From Paucibacter sp. Y2R2-4 (GTDB lineage Bacteria; Pseudomonadota; Gammaproteobacteria; Burkholderiales; Burkholderiaceae_C), in assembly GCF_025717535.1 (NCBI RefSeq), contig NZ_JAJIRO010000001.1, positions 1,054,001-1,118,000 of the forward strand: a stretch of DNA of 64,000 nucleotides, written 5' to 3'. The notes beneath the pieces are model-generated. The model saw nothing but the letters and a program-made list of their open reading frames with translations. It was not told the DNA's origin and made no database searches. The position numbers and the translations under genes are program-made. Positions 31,075 to 41,062 of the stretch are shown one piece after another (positions within the stretch are counted from its first letter, which is position 1; the number at the start of each line of letters is the position of its first letter).

Positions 31075-32397
31075 TCAGCGGACGTCGCGGCTACGCAAGC
31101 CGTCACGGGAACGCACATCGTTGCTGACCGCCGGCGCTGTGCTCTCGGCCGCAGGCGTAACCACGGGCGGCGAGGCCGTCACCGTGCCGGTGCTTTGCTG
31201 GATCAGTTTGTCCAACGGGAGATACAGCAGATTGGAGCCGCTGCGGCTGTCCACCATCACCTTGCTGACATTCGAGTACACCTGCTGCATGGTGTCGGTG
31301 TAGAGGCGATCACGCGTCACGCCGGGCGCCTTTTGATACTCGCTCAAGACGCTCTTGAAGCGCTGCGCATCACCTTCAGCCTGCGCGACAACGCGAGACT
31401 TATAACCTTCCGCCTCTTCCAGCAAACGTGCCGAAGTGCCTTGGGCCTTGGGGATCACATCATTGGCATAGGCCTGACCTTCGTTCTTCAAACGCTCACG
31501 GTCAGCGCCCGCCTTGAAGGCATCGTCAAACGCGGCCTGCACCTGCTCGGGCGGGGCCACGTTCTGCACATTGACGTTCTTGACCTGGATGCCGGCCTTC
31601 AAACGGTCGAGCTGCGTTTGAACCGATTTGACCAAGTCCACCGCAATCGCATCACGCTGCTCGTAAAGCACCGAATCCATCTTGCTCTTGCCGACGATCT
31701 CGCGCACGGCCGACTCGGCCGCCAACACCACCGCTTCATCCGGGTTGCGATTCTCAAACAAGTAATCGCGCGCATCCTTCAAGGTGTATTGCACCGTGAA
31801 GCGGATGTCGACGATGTTCTCGTCCTGGGTGAGCATGGAAGAGTCGCGCAAACCTGTGGCCTGCACCACCGAGTTGCGGCCCACTTCAACCTGGCGCAGC
31901 TGCGTCACTGACACAATCTCGTCGGCCTGGAAGGGGTAAGGCAGACGCCATTGAAAACCTGCTTCGACCGTCTTGCTGTACTTGCCGAAGGAGGTCACCA
32001 CGGCTTGTTGGCCTTCTTGGACGATGAAGAAGCCGCTGCCCAACCAGCCCAGCAAGACCACACCGCCGATCAAGCCGGCGCCAATGCCGGCGCTCTTCAT
32101 ATCGGGTTGGAAATTGTTGCCGCCGCCATTGCTGCCATTGCCGCCGGAGTCATTGCCACCGGAAGGCTTGCCGCCGAACATGCCGGACAGCTTGCGATTG
32201 AAATCACGCCACAGCTCATCCAAATCGGGCGGGCCGTCATTGCGGCCATTGTTCAGGTGACGCCCGGCGCGCCAACCGGCCGGCATCAAGCCACTCAACA
32301 AGGCCAAGGTGGCCTGGGCCAGCGGCTTCAAACGACCGGCGGCCTGGCTTTCGGGGCGCCGCTCGCGGCTCACTGGCTCAAAGGTATTCATGCTCAT
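31075..32397 (-). CDS. hflK: FtsH protease modulator HflK
   Basis: Partner of HflC in the membrane cage that controls FtsH. A soluble N-terminal region contains a Gly/Asn/Ser-rich linker (about residues 78-94). One membrane helix (GAGLIGGVVLLGWLGSGFF) and the SPFH domain (FIVQEGQQAVVTSFGKY) follow. Length is 440 residues. It overlaps hflX by ATGA. The order hfq-hflX-hflK-hflC is the same as in E. coli. Confidence 0.96.
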   Translation of the reverse strand: MSMNTFEPVSRERRPESQAAGRLKPLAQATLALLSGLMPAGWRAGRHLNNGRNDGPPDLDELWRDFNRKLSGMFGGKPSGGNDSGGNGSNGGGNNFQPDMKSAGIGAGLIGGVVLLGWLGSGFFIVQEGQQAVVTSFGKYSKTVEAGFQWRLPYPFQADEIVSVTQLRQVEVGRNSVVQATGLRDSSMLTQDENIVDIRFTVQYTLKDARDYLFENRNPDEAVVLAAESAVREIVGKSKMDSVLYEQRDAIAVDLVKSVQTQLDRLKAGIQVKNVNVQNVAPPEQVQAAFDDAFKAGADRERLKNEGQAYANDVIPKAQGTSARLLEEAEGYKSRVVAQAEGDAQRFKSVLSEYQKAPGVTRDRLYTDTMQQVYSNVSKVMVDSRSGSNLLYLPLDKLIQQSTGTVTASPPVVTPAAESTAPAVSNDVRSRDGLRSRDVR

Positions 32398-33722
32398 GCC
32401 TGTGTGGGGTGGGTGGCTGCGGAATCCTCGTCCGGATTCACAGCAGAGTTCTCGGGATCAAACTCCGACCCTTCAATTGGGGGAGTCTCGAAGGAATTCA
32501 AGTCCAGGCCACGCGGATCTTCTGACTCGAACTGCGGACGGGGCTCTTTTTGCATCGCCTCGACGATCTGGCTACGCAGCAGGTCAAGGCCATCACCATC
32601 AATGGCGCTGACAAAGACGCGAGGCACACGCTGACCTCCGCCGAAACCTTGGCCTTGGCGCTCAACCCAGTCCATGGGCTCGCGCGGACGCTGGCTCTCC
32701 TCCAGCATGTCTTGCTTGTTGTAGACCAGGATTTGAGGAATGGCTGCGGCGCCAATTTCGTCCAGCACCCGCTCCACCTCTTGCATCTGCTCGTCCAGCA
32801 AGGGCGAGGCAGCATCGACCACATGCAAGAGCAAATCGGCATCGGCCGCTTCTTGCAAGGTGGCGCGGAAAGCCACCACCAATTTGTGCGGCAGATCGCG
32901 GATAAAGCCCACGGTGTCTGACAGCGAAACGCTGGTGCCGGCCTGCTCCAAGTAGAGTGATCGTGTGGTCGTATCCAGGGTGGCGAACAACTGGTCCGCC
33001 GCATAAGCGCGTGCCTTCACCAAGGCATTGAAGAGCGTCGATTTGCCGGCATTGGTGTAACCGACCAAGGACACACGAAATACGCTGTTACGTGCGCGCG
33101 CTCGTTGCTGGGTGCTGCGCTGACGCTCCACCTTCTTCAGCTTGTCTTTGATGTTCTTGATGCGGTCGTCGATCATGCGCCGATCCAACTCGATCTGCGC
33201 CTCACCCGGGCCGCCGCGCATGCCGATGCCGCCGCTTTGGCGCTCCAAGTGACTCCAGCGCCGCACCAGGCGCGTGGCCAGGTACTGCAACCGAGCCAAC
33301 TCGACCTGCATCTTGCCTTCATGACTCTTGGCGCGGGCGGCAAAAATCTCCAGGATCAAGGCCGTACGGTCCGCCACCGGCACACCCAAGACCCGCTCCA
33401 AATTGCGCTGCTGCGCAGGAGAGATGGCCTGATCAAAGAGCACGGTGTGGGCTTGATGAGCCTGCACCAGGAGCTTGATCTCGTCAGCCTTGCCGGAACC
33501 GACAAACAGGGCAGCGTCTGGCGCTTGTCGACGCGCAATCACTCGCGCGACCGGGGTATCGCCAGCAGATTCGGCCAACAAGGCCAGTTCATCTAAAGTG
33601 GGATCAAAGGCCGTCGACGTTTTGGAAGTGCGGCCGAAATCAACACCTACCAAAATGGCGCGAGCCACCTCGGAAGGTGACTGCGCGCCATGGGCGGCTT
33701 GAAAAGAGGAAGAGGATGTCAA
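32394..33722 (-). CDS. hflX: Ribosome-associated GTPase HflX
   Basis: GTPase that splits stalled or heat-damaged ribosomes. The N-terminal HflX domain includes the Gly-rich GGIGMRGGPGEAQIELDRR. The G1 loop GYTNAGKST is at residues 221-229, followed by DTVGFIRDLPH (G3). NKQD serves as G4. Length is 442 residues, with an acidic C-terminal tail of about 50 residues. It is downstream of hfq by 48 bases, across a hairpin. Confidence 0.96.
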   Translation of the reverse strand: MTSSSSFQAAHGAQSPSEVARAILVGVDFGRTSKTSTAFDPTLDELALLAESAGDTPVARVIARRQAPDAALFVGSGKADEIKLLVQAHQAHTVLFDQAISPAQQRNLERVLGVPVADRTALILEIFAARAKSHEGKMQVELARLQYLATRLVRRWSHLERQSGGIGMRGGPGEAQIELDRRMIDDRIKNIKDKLKKVERQRSTQQRARARNSVFRVSLVGYTNAGKSTLFNALVKARAYAADQLFATLDTTTRSLYLEQAGTSVSLSDTVGFIRDLPHKLVVAFRATLQEAADADLLLHVVDAASPLLDEQMQEVERVLDEIGAAAIPQILVYNKQDMLEESQRPREPMDWVERQGQGFGGGQRVPRVFVSAIDGDGLDLLRSQIVEAMQKEPRPQFESEDPRGLDLNSFETPPIEGSEFDPENSAVNPDEDSAATHPTQA

Positions 33723-33757
33723 GGTGTGTTGGGCGGGCCGAGGCCAGTCAGAGAGCG

Positions 33758-33780
33758 CGCAGCTTGAGGATCAAGCTGCG
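33758..33780 (-). other. Hairpin over the hfq stop codon
   Basis: A perfect 9-bp stem, CGCAGCTTG with CAAGCTGCG and a 5-base loop, includes the hfq stop codon region. No T tract follows, so it is not a standard terminator. It may stabilise or regulate the hfq-hflX transcript. Confidence 0.6.
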
Positions 33781-34016
33781 TCGTCGGCACCATCGGCCGC
33801 GTGGAAATTGACCGCGCGGCCCGGCACCACGGTGGAGATCGCGTGCTTGTAAACCATCTGCGTCACGGTATTGCGCAGCAAAACCACGTATTGATCGAAG
33901 GACTCGATCTGGCCTTGCAACTTGATGCCATTGACCAAATAGATGGAGACCGGCACATGCTCTTTGCGGAGCAGGTTCAGGAAGGGATCTTGCAAGAGTT
34001 GGCCTTTATTGCTCAC
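33771..34016 (-). CDS. hfq: RNA chaperone Hfq
   Basis: Hexameric Sm-like protein that pairs small RNAs with mRNAs. The Sm1 motif [23 protein letters not shown] and Sm2 motif [10 protein letters not shown] are intact. Length is 81 residues with a very short acidic tail (AADGADDAA), as in many betaproteobacteria. It lies between der and hflX. A hairpin spans its stop codon. Confidence 0.98.
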   Translation of the reverse strand: MSNKGQLLQDPFLNLLRKEHVPVSIYLVNGIKLQGQIESFDQYVVLLRNTVTQMVYKHAISTVVPGRAVNFHAADGADDAA

Positions 34017-34099
34017 GATATGCTCCGTGTTGTGAGAGGGTTTCTAAGTAACAGTTTCGACCTTAACACAGGGATGGCGCCCGCATCGATGTGAGGTCT

Positions 34100-34128
34100 G
34101 TGACAAAAACGCTTTCAGTCTTTGTCAC
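34100..34128 (-). other. Inverted repeat flanking the der stop codon
   Basis: Eight-base arms (GTGACAAA and TTTGTCAC) enclose 13 bases that contain the der stop. There is no T tract after the stem. Between this and hfq are about 80 bases that should hold an hfq promoter or leader; I could not assign one. Confidence 0.45.
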
Positions 34129-35449
34129 TGAATGGGTTTTTGGACGATCGCATTTCAATACGCATCGGTGTGCCTACCAGTTTGTAGTGCGCCCGAATGC
34201 GGCCTTCCAGATAACGCTTGTAGGCCTCGGTCACACCTTCCAGCGAGTTGCCGTGCACGATGACCAGGGGCGGATTCATGCCGCCCTGGTGCGCGTAGCG
34301 CAGCTTGGGACGGAAGTGGCCGCTGCGTTTGGGGGTTTGATGCTCCACCGCTTCTTGAATCAAGCGAGTCAAAACCGGCGTGGTCATCTTGCGGTAGGCC
34401 GAAGAATAGGCATCCGCCAGAGCGTTCCACAAAGGACCCAGGCCCTGACGTTTGAGCGCCGAGATATTGTGGATGGGTGCAAACTTCAAGAAGGCCAAGC
34501 GTTGCTCAATGGAGCGCTGCAGCTGCTCGCGCTGGTAGCTGTCGATGGCATCCCATTTGTTGACGGCCAAGACGACGGCGCGGCCGCTTTCCAAGATATA
34601 GCCCGCAATATGCGCATCCTGGTCCGACACGCCCTGGGTCGCATCCAAGAGCAGCAGCACCACATTGGCATCGGCAATCGCCTGCAGCGTCTTCACCACC
34701 GAGAATTTTTCGATGGCTTCAAACACCTTGCCCTTGCGGCGCAGACCGGCAGTGTCGATCAACTGGAACTGCTGGCCATTGCGCTCAAAGGGCACGCTGA
34801 TCGCGTCACGGGTGGTGCCCGGCATGTCAAACGCCACCAAGCGCTCTTCACCCAGCCAGGTGTTGATCAAGGTGCTCTTGCCCACATTCGGGCGGCCGGC
34901 CACGGCCAGGCGAATCACCCCATCGGGCACATCGCTGGCCACCTCGTCTTCATCAAACTCGAAAGGCTCCAGCACCGCTTCCATCAGGCTGCGAATGCCC
35001 TGGCCATGTGAGGCCGAAATCGGATGCGGCTCACCCAAGCCAAGTTCGTAGAACTCGCCCAAGAGCGGCGACTCGCTCATGCCCTCGGCCTTGTTTACGC
35101 ACAGATAGATGCGCTTGCTGGACTGGCGCAAATAGCGAGCAATGTCGGAGTCTTGCGCCGACAGACCCAAGCGCACGTCCACCACAAAAATCACTGCATC
35201 GGCTTCAGCGACCGCCTGGCGAGTCTGCTTGGCCATTTCTTTGACGATGCCGGTGGTGCTATCGGGCTCAAAGCCGCCGGTGTCAACGACGGTGAACTCC
35301 TGATTGCCAATGCGTCCGTCGCCGTAGTGGCGATCGCGCGTCAAGCCGGCGAAGTCGGCCACGATCGCATCTCGCGTCTTGGTCAAGCGGTTGAACAAGG
35401 TGGACTTGCCCACATTGGGGCGGCCTACGAGTGCGATGACGGGTTTCAT
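34115..35449 (-). CDS. der: Ribosome biogenesis GTPase Der (EngA)
   Basis: Double GTPase needed for 50S subunit maturation. The first G domain starts with [14 protein letters not shown] near residue 7. The second has [16 protein letters not shown], followed by [13 protein letters not shown]-terminal KH-like domain completes the 444 residues. Its upstream neighbour is bamB, a conserved pair in proteobacteria. Confidence 0.97.
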   Translation of the reverse strand: MKPVIALVGRPNVGKSTLFNRLTKTRDAIVADFAGLTRDRHYGDGRIGNQEFTVVDTGGFEPDSTTGIVKEMAKQTRQAVAEADAVIFVVDVRLGLSAQDSDIARYLRQSSKRIYLCVNKAEGMSESPLLGEFYELGLGEPHPISASHGQGIRSLMEAVLEPFEFDEDEVASDVPDGVIRLAVAGRPNVGKSTLINTWLGEERLVAFDMPGTTRDAISVPFERNGQQFQLIDTAGLRRKGKVFEAIEKFSVVKTLQAIADANVVLLLLDATQGVSDQDAHIAGYILESGRAVVLAVNKWDAIDSYQREQLQRSIEQRLAFLKFAPIHNISALKRQGLGPLWNALADAYSSAYRKMTTPVLTRLIQEAVEHQTPKRSGHFRPKLRYAHQGGMNPPLVIVHGNSLEGVTEAYKRYLEGRIRAHYKLVGTPMRIEMRSSKNPFSDKD

Positions 35450-35510
35450 ATTGTTTTTATTCTCTCTAAAGCAAAGGATTCAAGGGCGATTCAGGCGCCG
35501 ATTTTGACCC

Positions 35511-36635
35511 TCATTCGGGCCGCATGGCGAACAGCCCGCCATTGCGTGTGGCCACCAAGATGGTCTGGCCCAGCGCGACCGGCGTGGCCGCAACCGGCGA
35601 ACCGTCGGTGGACAAGCGCAACTGAGTCTTGCCGGTTTCTTGCGAAACGAAATGGACATAACCTTCATAGTCCCCCACCACCACGGTCTGGCCCAGGCTA
35701 AGGGGCGCCGTCAATTGGCGGTTCAGGAACTGTTCAGCCGTCCACTGCACATCGCCGTTGGCGATGTTCCAGGCACTCAGACGATCGGATGCATCAGCGG
35801 CAAACAACTGCTTGGCATCACCACCGACACCCAGCTTGCCACCGATATTGCGGCTCCAGATCAGGCTGCCGCGCTCGGCATTGACGCAGCCCAAGGCGGA
35901 TTGGAAGGAGCGAGCGCACAGGATTTCACCACTTCGCTGCATCGGGCCGACCAAATCGGCCAAACGCTCCACTTCATTGGTGCCACGGGCGTTGCCGATG
36001 CTGGCTTCCCAGCGCACGCTGCCTTGCAGGGGATCGACGCCGGTCAGACGAGCGCCCTGCCCGACGATCAAGGTGTCTTTGTAAGCACCGATCACGCCAG
36101 GCTGAGCCAGCGTCAAAGGCTCACCCGGACGGCGCAGCACCCAGAGCTTGCGGCCATCTTGGGCATCAAACGCGTGGACTTGACGGTCCACCGTCAGCAC
36201 GAAGACCCGCTCACCGGCCACCAAAGGCGCGGCGAAAGTCGGCGTCGGCAAGGTCTTGCGCCACAGCACTTGACCGCTGTCGATCAGCACCAGCTCATTG
36301 TCTCGTGTCACCACGGCGGCAAAGCGACCGTCGCTGCCGACGGCTGCGCTCAACTTCTGACCGACATCGGCGCGCCAGTTCAGTTGCCCATCGCTGGCCC
36401 GCAGCGACTGCACCACACCGTCGCCACCCGCCACCACAAACTGCTCACCACGCGCCGCGATGGCGAGTGGAAACTTGACGTTATCGACACGCGCGGTCCA
36501 AACCACGCGACCCGCGATAGCAGGCGTGATTTGCTCCAACTCAGCCGGCTTGGCCGTGTTGGATGAACTGAACAAAGAACAGCCGGACACCAGGCCCGCG
36601 GCGAGCAAAGCGCCGAGCAGTCGAATCGTCCTCAT
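35511..36635 (-). CDS. bamB: Outer membrane assembly lipoprotein BamB
   Basis: Eight-bladed beta-propeller lipoprotein that helps BamA deliver substrates. The lipobox LVSGC places the lipidated Cys at residue 19. WD-like PQQ repeats follow, for example VYDAQDGRKLWV-type blades (here HAFDAQDGRKLWVL). Length is 374 residues. It overlaps the yfgM-like gene by ATGA and precedes der. BamA and BamD are in the same window; BamC and BamE are not. Confidence 0.95.
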   Translation of the reverse strand: MRTIRLLGALLAAGLVSGCSLFSSSNTAKPAELEQITPAIAGRVVWTARVDNVKFPLAIAARGEQFVVAGGDGVVQSLRASDGQLNWRADVGQKLSAAVGSDGRFAAVVTRDNELVLIDSGQVLWRKTLPTPTFAAPLVAGERVFVLTVDRQVHAFDAQDGRKLWVLRRPGEPLTLAQPGVIGAYKDTLIVGQGARLTGVDPLQGSVRWEASIGNARGTNEVERLADLVGPMQRSGEILCARSFQSALGCVNAERGSLIWSRNIGGKLGVGGDAKQLFAADASDRLSAWNIANGDVQWTAEQFLNRQLTAPLSLGQTVVVGDYEGYVHFVSQETGKTQLRLSTDGSPVAATPVALGQTILVATRNGGLFAMRPE

Positions 36636-37318
36636 TTGCCTGCTCCCTTAGCGCTTGCCGAAGCGGCCGCATCGGGTGCAGCAGCCACACCCAGCGTGGC
36701 CAGCTTGGCCTCAATCAGGCGCCGATAGTCTTGTTTGTCGCTCATTGCGGCCCAAGCTTTTTGATATTCAGCACGCGCCAGTTCAGGCTTGTTCTGCAAG
36801 ATCAACAGGTCACCGCGGCGGTCTGCCTGCAAGGCCGAGAATTCGATCGAATTGACCTTGTCCAAAGTCTTGCCGGCTTCGTCGTACTGCTTGGCATCCA
36901 TCTGCAAACCCGCCAAACGCAAACGCGCGATCTGACGGTACTCATCCTCGGCGGCATTGTCAGAACCCCAGGCCAAGCTGGCGCGAGCGGTGTCAGCCTG
37001 GCCCTTGTCGAACTGCAGCTTGGCGGCCAGCAAGGCGGCTTGCGCGGCATAGCTGGTGCGTGGATAGCGCTCTTTCAGGTCGGCAAACACATGGCCGGCC
37101 TTGTCGGCCTCGGCGGCTTGCACCGCGCGATCGAATTCGTCGTACATGGCGGCCGCCTTAGCGGCTTGATCGCGCTGCCACCAGTTCCAACCATTCCAGG
37201 CAGCAAACACGGCCAGCACCAGGGTGATACCCCAGGTGATCAGATTGCCCCAGCGCTTCCAGAAAGCCTTCAGCTGATCCAGTTGTTCTTGTTCTTCGAG
37301 GTCGAGATGCGAGGCCAT
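36632..37318 (-). CDS. YfgM-like tetratricopeptide membrane protein
   Basis: Single-pass inner-membrane protein with periplasmic TPR repeats. In E. coli, YfgM binds the SecYEG translocon and periplasmic chaperones. The N-terminus is acidic (HLDLEEQEQLDQLKAFWKRW), then comes one helix (LITWGITLVLAVFAAWNGW) and helical repeats. Length is 228 residues, with an Ala-rich tail. It stands between hisS and bamB, as in E. coli. Confidence 0.9.
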   Translation of the reverse strand: MASHLDLEEQEQLDQLKAFWKRWGNLITWGITLVLAVFAAWNGWNWWQRDQAAKAAAMYDEFDRAVQAAEADKAGHVFADLKERYPRTSYAAQAALLAAKLQFDKGQADTARASLAWGSDNAAEDEYRQIARLRLAGLQMDAKQYDEAGKTLDKVNSIEFSALQADRRGDLLILQNKPELARAEYQKAWAAMSDKQDYRRLIEAKLATLGVAAAPDAAASASAKGAGK

Positions 37319-37389
37319 GGATGAATGTTTCAGGAGTACTTAGAAAAGATAGTGCGACGTGCGTGCAATTCGGGTGACGCAGGGCGCGA

Positions 37390-38718
37390 TTATGCGTTGA
37401 GCAAGTCGGCGGCCCAATCAGCGGCCGCTGAAATGCTGCGCATGACCTGCTCGCCGCCCTCAGCTCGCAATGGCTTGACGGCCACCATGCCTTGAGCCAG
37501 CTCGTCTTCGCCGAAGATCAGCGCAAAAGTGGCGCCACTGGCATCGGCCTTCTTGAACTGCGACTTCATGCTGCTCTGCCCCGGATGCAAGACCACGGAA
37601 ACGCCAGCACCGCGCAAGGCTTCAAGAGCCACCATCACCTGCGGCAGACCCTTGATTGAAGGCACGATGGCATAAGCATGCGGGACTGGCGCGGCTGGCA
37701 CGACACCCACTTCTTCCAACAACAAAAGCATGCGTTCGATGCCCATGCCGAAGCCGACCGCTGGCGCGGGCTTGCCACCCAGTTGTTCGATCAAACCGTC
37801 GTAACGGCCACCGCCACAGACCGTGCCTTGCGAGCCGAGCTTGTCGGTCACCCACTCAAACACGGTCAGGTTGTAATAGTCCAGGCCACGCACCAGGCGC
37901 GGGTTGATGCGGTAGGCCACGCCCATCGCATCAAGAATGGCCCGCACGCCGTTGAAGTGGGCCAGCGAGGCCTCACCCAAGAAGTCCAAAAGCTTGGGCG
38001 CGCCATTGGCCATGTCTTGCAGTGCGGGGTTCTTGGTATCCAGCACGCGCAAAGGGTTGGTGTAAAGACGCCGCTGGCTGTCTTCATCCAGCAAGTCTTT
38101 GTGCTGTTCCAGATAGGCGATCAAGGCCTCGCGGTGGGCGCGGCGCTCGTCCGCTTCGCCCAGGCAATTCAGCTCCAGAGTGAAGTGCTCGCCCTCCACC
38201 AGGCCCAACTCGCGCAGCAGGCGGCTGCCCATCAGGATCACTTCGGCATCAACATCGGGGCCGGCAAAACCAAGAGCCTCGACACCCATCTGATGGAACT
38301 GGCGGTAACGGCCTTTTTGCGGCTTCTCGCGGCGGAACATCGGGCCGAAGTAATACAGACGCCGACCCGAGTCACGCAGGAAGGAGTGCTCGGTCATTGC
38401 GCGCACCACGCCGGCCGTCATCTCCGGGCGCAGGGCCAGATGCTCGGCCTGACCATGCTTGTCGGCGCGGTCTTCGAAGGCGTACATCTCCTTCTCGACG
38501 ATATCGGTCACCTCGCCGATACCGCGCACAAACAAGGCGGTTTGCTCCACGATGGGCGTGCGCACATTTTGGTAGCCATAGCGCTGCAACACGCTGCGCA
38601 TCTTGGCTTCCAGCCACTCCCAGCGCGCCGATTCCGGCGGCAGGATGTCGTTCATGCCCTTGACGGCACGCAGCGGCTCAACTTTGGCGGCGCTCTTTTT
38701 TGCTACTTCTTCTGTCAT
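37390..38718 (-). CDS. hisS: Histidyl-tRNA synthetase
   Basis: Charges tRNA-His. Class II motifs are visible: motif 2 in [17 protein letters not shown], and the His-binding [15 protein letters not shown] and [15 protein letters not shown]-terminal anticodon-binding domain ([14 protein letters not shown] onward) is present, unlike in HisZ. Length is 442 residues. It lies between ispG and the yfgM-like gene in the usual order. Confidence 0.97.
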   Translation of the reverse strand: MTEEVAKKSAAKVEPLRAVKGMNDILPPESARWEWLEAKMRSVLQRYGYQNVRTPIVEQTALFVRGIGEVTDIVEKEMYAFEDRADKHGQAEHLALRPEMTAGVVRAMTEHSFLRDSGRRLYYFGPMFRREKPQKGRYRQFHQMGVEALGFAGPDVDAEVILMGSRLLRELGLVEGEHFTLELNCLGEADERRAHREALIAYLEQHKDLLDEDSQRRLYTNPLRVLDTKNPALQDMANGAPKLLDFLGEASLAHFNGVRAILDAMGVAYRINPRLVRGLDYYNLTVFEWVTDKLGSQGTVCGGGRYDGLIEQLGGKPAPAVGFGMGIERMLLLLEEVGVVPAAPVPHAYAIVPSIKGLPQVMVALEALRGAGVSVVLHPGQSSMKSQFKKADASGATFALIFGEDELAQGMVAVKPLRAEGGEQVMRSISAAADWAADLLNA

Positions 38719-38730
38719 GCTGGAATTTGC

Positions 38731-40023
38731 TCAGGCCGGCACCGCGGTGCCAAAGCGCTTTTCAATATAGTTTTCAACCAGGGTCTGGAACTCGGTGGCG
38801 ATGTTCTCGCCACGCAGCGTCAGGGCCTTCTCGCCGTCGATGAAGACTGGCGCTGCCGGGGCCTCACCGGTGCCGGGCAGGCTGATGCCGATGTCGGCAT
38901 GCTTGCTCTCGCCGGGGCCGTTAACGATGCAGCCCATCACCGCCACTTTCATGTTCTCCACGCCGGGATATTTGGCGCGCCAGACGGGCATTTGCTCGCG
39001 CAAGAAATCGTCGATTTGCTTGGCCAATTCTTGGAAGGTGGTGCTGGTGGTACGGCCACATCCGGGGCAAGCGGTCACGCTGGGATTGAAAGCACGCAGA
39101 CCCAGCGATTGCAGAATCTCCAGCGCCACCACCACCTCTTGGGTGCGAGCTTCGCCGGGTTGAGGCGTCAGCGAAACGCGGATGGTGTCGCCAATGCCTT
39201 CTTGCAACAAGATGGACAGCGCCGTGGCGGATGCCACCGTGCCCTTGGTGCCCATGCCGGCTTCGGTCAGACCCAGATGCAAGGGGTAGTCACAACGCTG
39301 GCTCAGGGCTCGGTAGACCGAGATCAGATCCTGCACACCGCTGACTTTGCAGCTGATGATGATGTTGTTGGGGTTCAGGCCCAGTTCACGCGCGTACTCG
39401 GCCGAAGTCAGGGCAGACTGAATCAAGGCCCGGTACATCACCTGCTGCGCATCCCAGGGCTGAGCGCGTGCCGCGTTCTCATCCATCATCTGGGCCAGCA
39501 GTTCAGAATCCAAGCTGCCCCAGTTCACCCCAATGCGCACGACCTTGTCGTAGCGGGCAGCAGCCTCCACCATCATGGCGAACTGGCGGTCTTTCTTGTC
39601 GCCCTTGCCCACATTGCCAGGGTTGATGCGGTACTTGGACAAGGCATGAGCCATGGCCGGAAAGTCGGTCAGCAGGCGGTGGCCGTTGTAATGGAAGTCG
39701 CCCACCAAGGGAGTGTCAATGCCCATGCGATCGAGTTGCTCGCGGATATGCGGCACGGCCTCTGCGGCCTCGGGGGTGTTCACGGTGATACGCACCATCT
39801 CGGAACCGGCAATCGCCAATTCCTTGACTTGGATGGCGGTGCCGATCACGTCGACCGTGTCGGTATTGGTCATGGACTGCACGCGCACCGGCGCGTCGCC
39901 ACCAATGGTGACCACACGGTCACCCCAGACCACACGGGCTTGGCGCGAGCGGCGTGCCGCCGGCTTAGCCGCCGCAATGGCTTGTTCCAGCGTAGTGCTT
40001 GTGTCGATCATGTTTGCGCTCAT
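38731..40023 (-). CDS. ispG: 4-hydroxy-3-methylbut-2-enyl diphosphate synthase (HMB-PP synthase)
   Basis: Iron-sulfur enzyme of the MEP pathway that converts MEcPP to HMB-PP. The N-terminal barrel has [11 protein letters not shown]. The Cys ligands are in [10 protein letters not shown] and [10 protein letters not shown]. Starts are possible at 40023 and 40011 (both ATG); a TTG at 40038 is less likely. From 40023 the protein has 430 residues. It follows rodZ by about 24 bases. Confidence 0.96.
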   Translation of the reverse strand: MSANMIDTSTTLEQAIAAAKPAARRSRQARVVWGDRVVTIGGDAPVRVQSMTNTDTVDVIGTAIQVKELAIAGSEMVRITVNTPEAAEAVPHIREQLDRMGIDTPLVGDFHYNGHRLLTDFPAMAHALSKYRINPGNVGKGDKKDRQFAMMVEAAARYDKVVRIGVNWGSLDSELLAQMMDENAARAQPWDAQQVMYRALIQSALTSAEYARELGLNPNNIIISCKVSGVQDLISVYRALSQRCDYPLHLGLTEAGMGTKGTVASATALSILLQEGIGDTIRVSLTPQPGEARTQEVVVALEILQSLGLRAFNPSVTACPGCGRTTSTTFQELAKQIDDFLREQMPVWRAKYPGVENMKVAVMGCIVNGPGESKHADIGISLPGTGEAPAAPVFIDGEKALTLRGENIATEFQTLVENYIEKRFGTAVPA

Positions 40024-40047
40024 GCGGGTGTCTATCAAAAAAGCGAT

Positions 40048-41052
40048 TCAATTCAACTCAATGCGAGCCACGTTGTCGCGTGACTGCGAAGCCAGATCCA
40101 CGCTGGCGCCGCGCAAGACCAGTTCAGTGCCGGACACATTGCCCACCCGAACTTTCAGCGGGGGCAAACCCGACAGATTCTGCACATCGCCCGGACGCAA
40201 GAGCTTGGAGAGCAAGGTCTGACCCCGTGCATCCACCACTTCCACCCATGACTCGGCATGTACCTTGACGACCAAGGGCACACCGCCAGCGACGGGAGCG
40301 GGCGGCAACGAAGCGGCCGTTGCAGCTGCTGGCAGAGAGACGCCCGCATTGACCACAGACTTGGCTCCTGCTGCGCTTGTTGCGCTTGCGCTCTGACCTG
40401 TCGGCGCAAGAACGGCGGAAGCGGCCTTCGAGGCAGACAGTGGCAGGGTTGCTTGAACAGCCGAGGCCGCTTCAGCGGTCAACGACATATTGGCATCCGA
40501 ACTACTGGCAGCCGGAACGGCCAATGGTGCCTCGGTCGAGAGCACCGGTGCCACCTCCGCCGAAGCGGCGCCCGATGAGGTATCGCCACCAGGCTTCTGA
40601 AAACGATCGAACACATCGGCCGGCAAGAAATAAACCGCGGCGGCGGCGGCCAAGAGCAAGGCCGGCCCCCAAAACATGGGTCGCTTCAAACCATCCAGAC
40701 TCAGACCCTCGGTGCGACTGTCGCGCTCGCGATAGGGCTTGTTCAAGCCTCGTGACACATTCAATTCAGGCTCGTTGCTGCGTGGCAGCATCGCCATCAC
40801 CGGCGCCGCATCCACCTTCAAAGCGCGGCACATGGCCGTGGCCAATGCACGGGTGAAGGTCGCGTCGGGCAACTCTTGCAAGCGATCAGCTTCCAGGGCT
40901 TCCAACTTGCTTTGCGGCACCTTCAACATGGCCGCCAAGGCCACGATGTGCAAGCCGCGCTGCTGCCGCTGCTGACGCAGCCAAGCGCCAGCCGTCTGAG
41001 GCGAAGCCGGCTCGCTCAACTGGGGCGCGGCCTCGCTCAAGATAGAAGACAT
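40048..41052 (-). CDS. rodZ: RodZ-like cytoskeleton/HTH membrane protein
   Basis: Bitopic protein that in other bacteria links MreB filaments to the membrane. The cytoplasmic HTH_25 domain begins GAWLRQQRQQRGLHIVALA. One membrane helix (MFWGPALLLAAAAAVYFLP) follows, then a long Ala/Ser-rich linker. The periplasmic DUF4115 domain holds VVKVHAESWVEVVDARGQ. I chose the start at 41052 because GGAG precedes it; 41070 is also possible and overlaps pilW. It gives 334 residues. mreB is not in the window. Confidence 0.88.
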   Translation of the reverse strand: MSSILSEAAPQLSEPASPQTAGAWLRQQRQQRGLHIVALAAMLKVPQSKLEALEADRLQELPDATFTRALATAMCRALKVDAAPVMAMLPRSNEPELNVSRGLNKPYRERDSRTEGLSLDGLKRPMFWGPALLLAAAAAVYFLPADVFDRFQKPGGDTSSGAASAEVAPVLSTEAPLAVPAASSSDANMSLTAEAASAVQATLPLSASKAASAVLAPTGQSASATSAAGAKSVVNAGVSLPAAATAASLPPAPVAGGVPLVVKVHAESWVEVVDARGQTLLSKLLRPGDVQNLSGLPPLKVRVGNVSGTELVLRGASVDLASQSRDNVARIELN

Positions 41053-41062
41053 GCGTTCTCCC

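Noticed and set aside
37678-40083. An 801-codon plus-strand frame opposite hisS and ispG
   Set aside because: It spans two conserved genes on the other strand and has no domain of its own.
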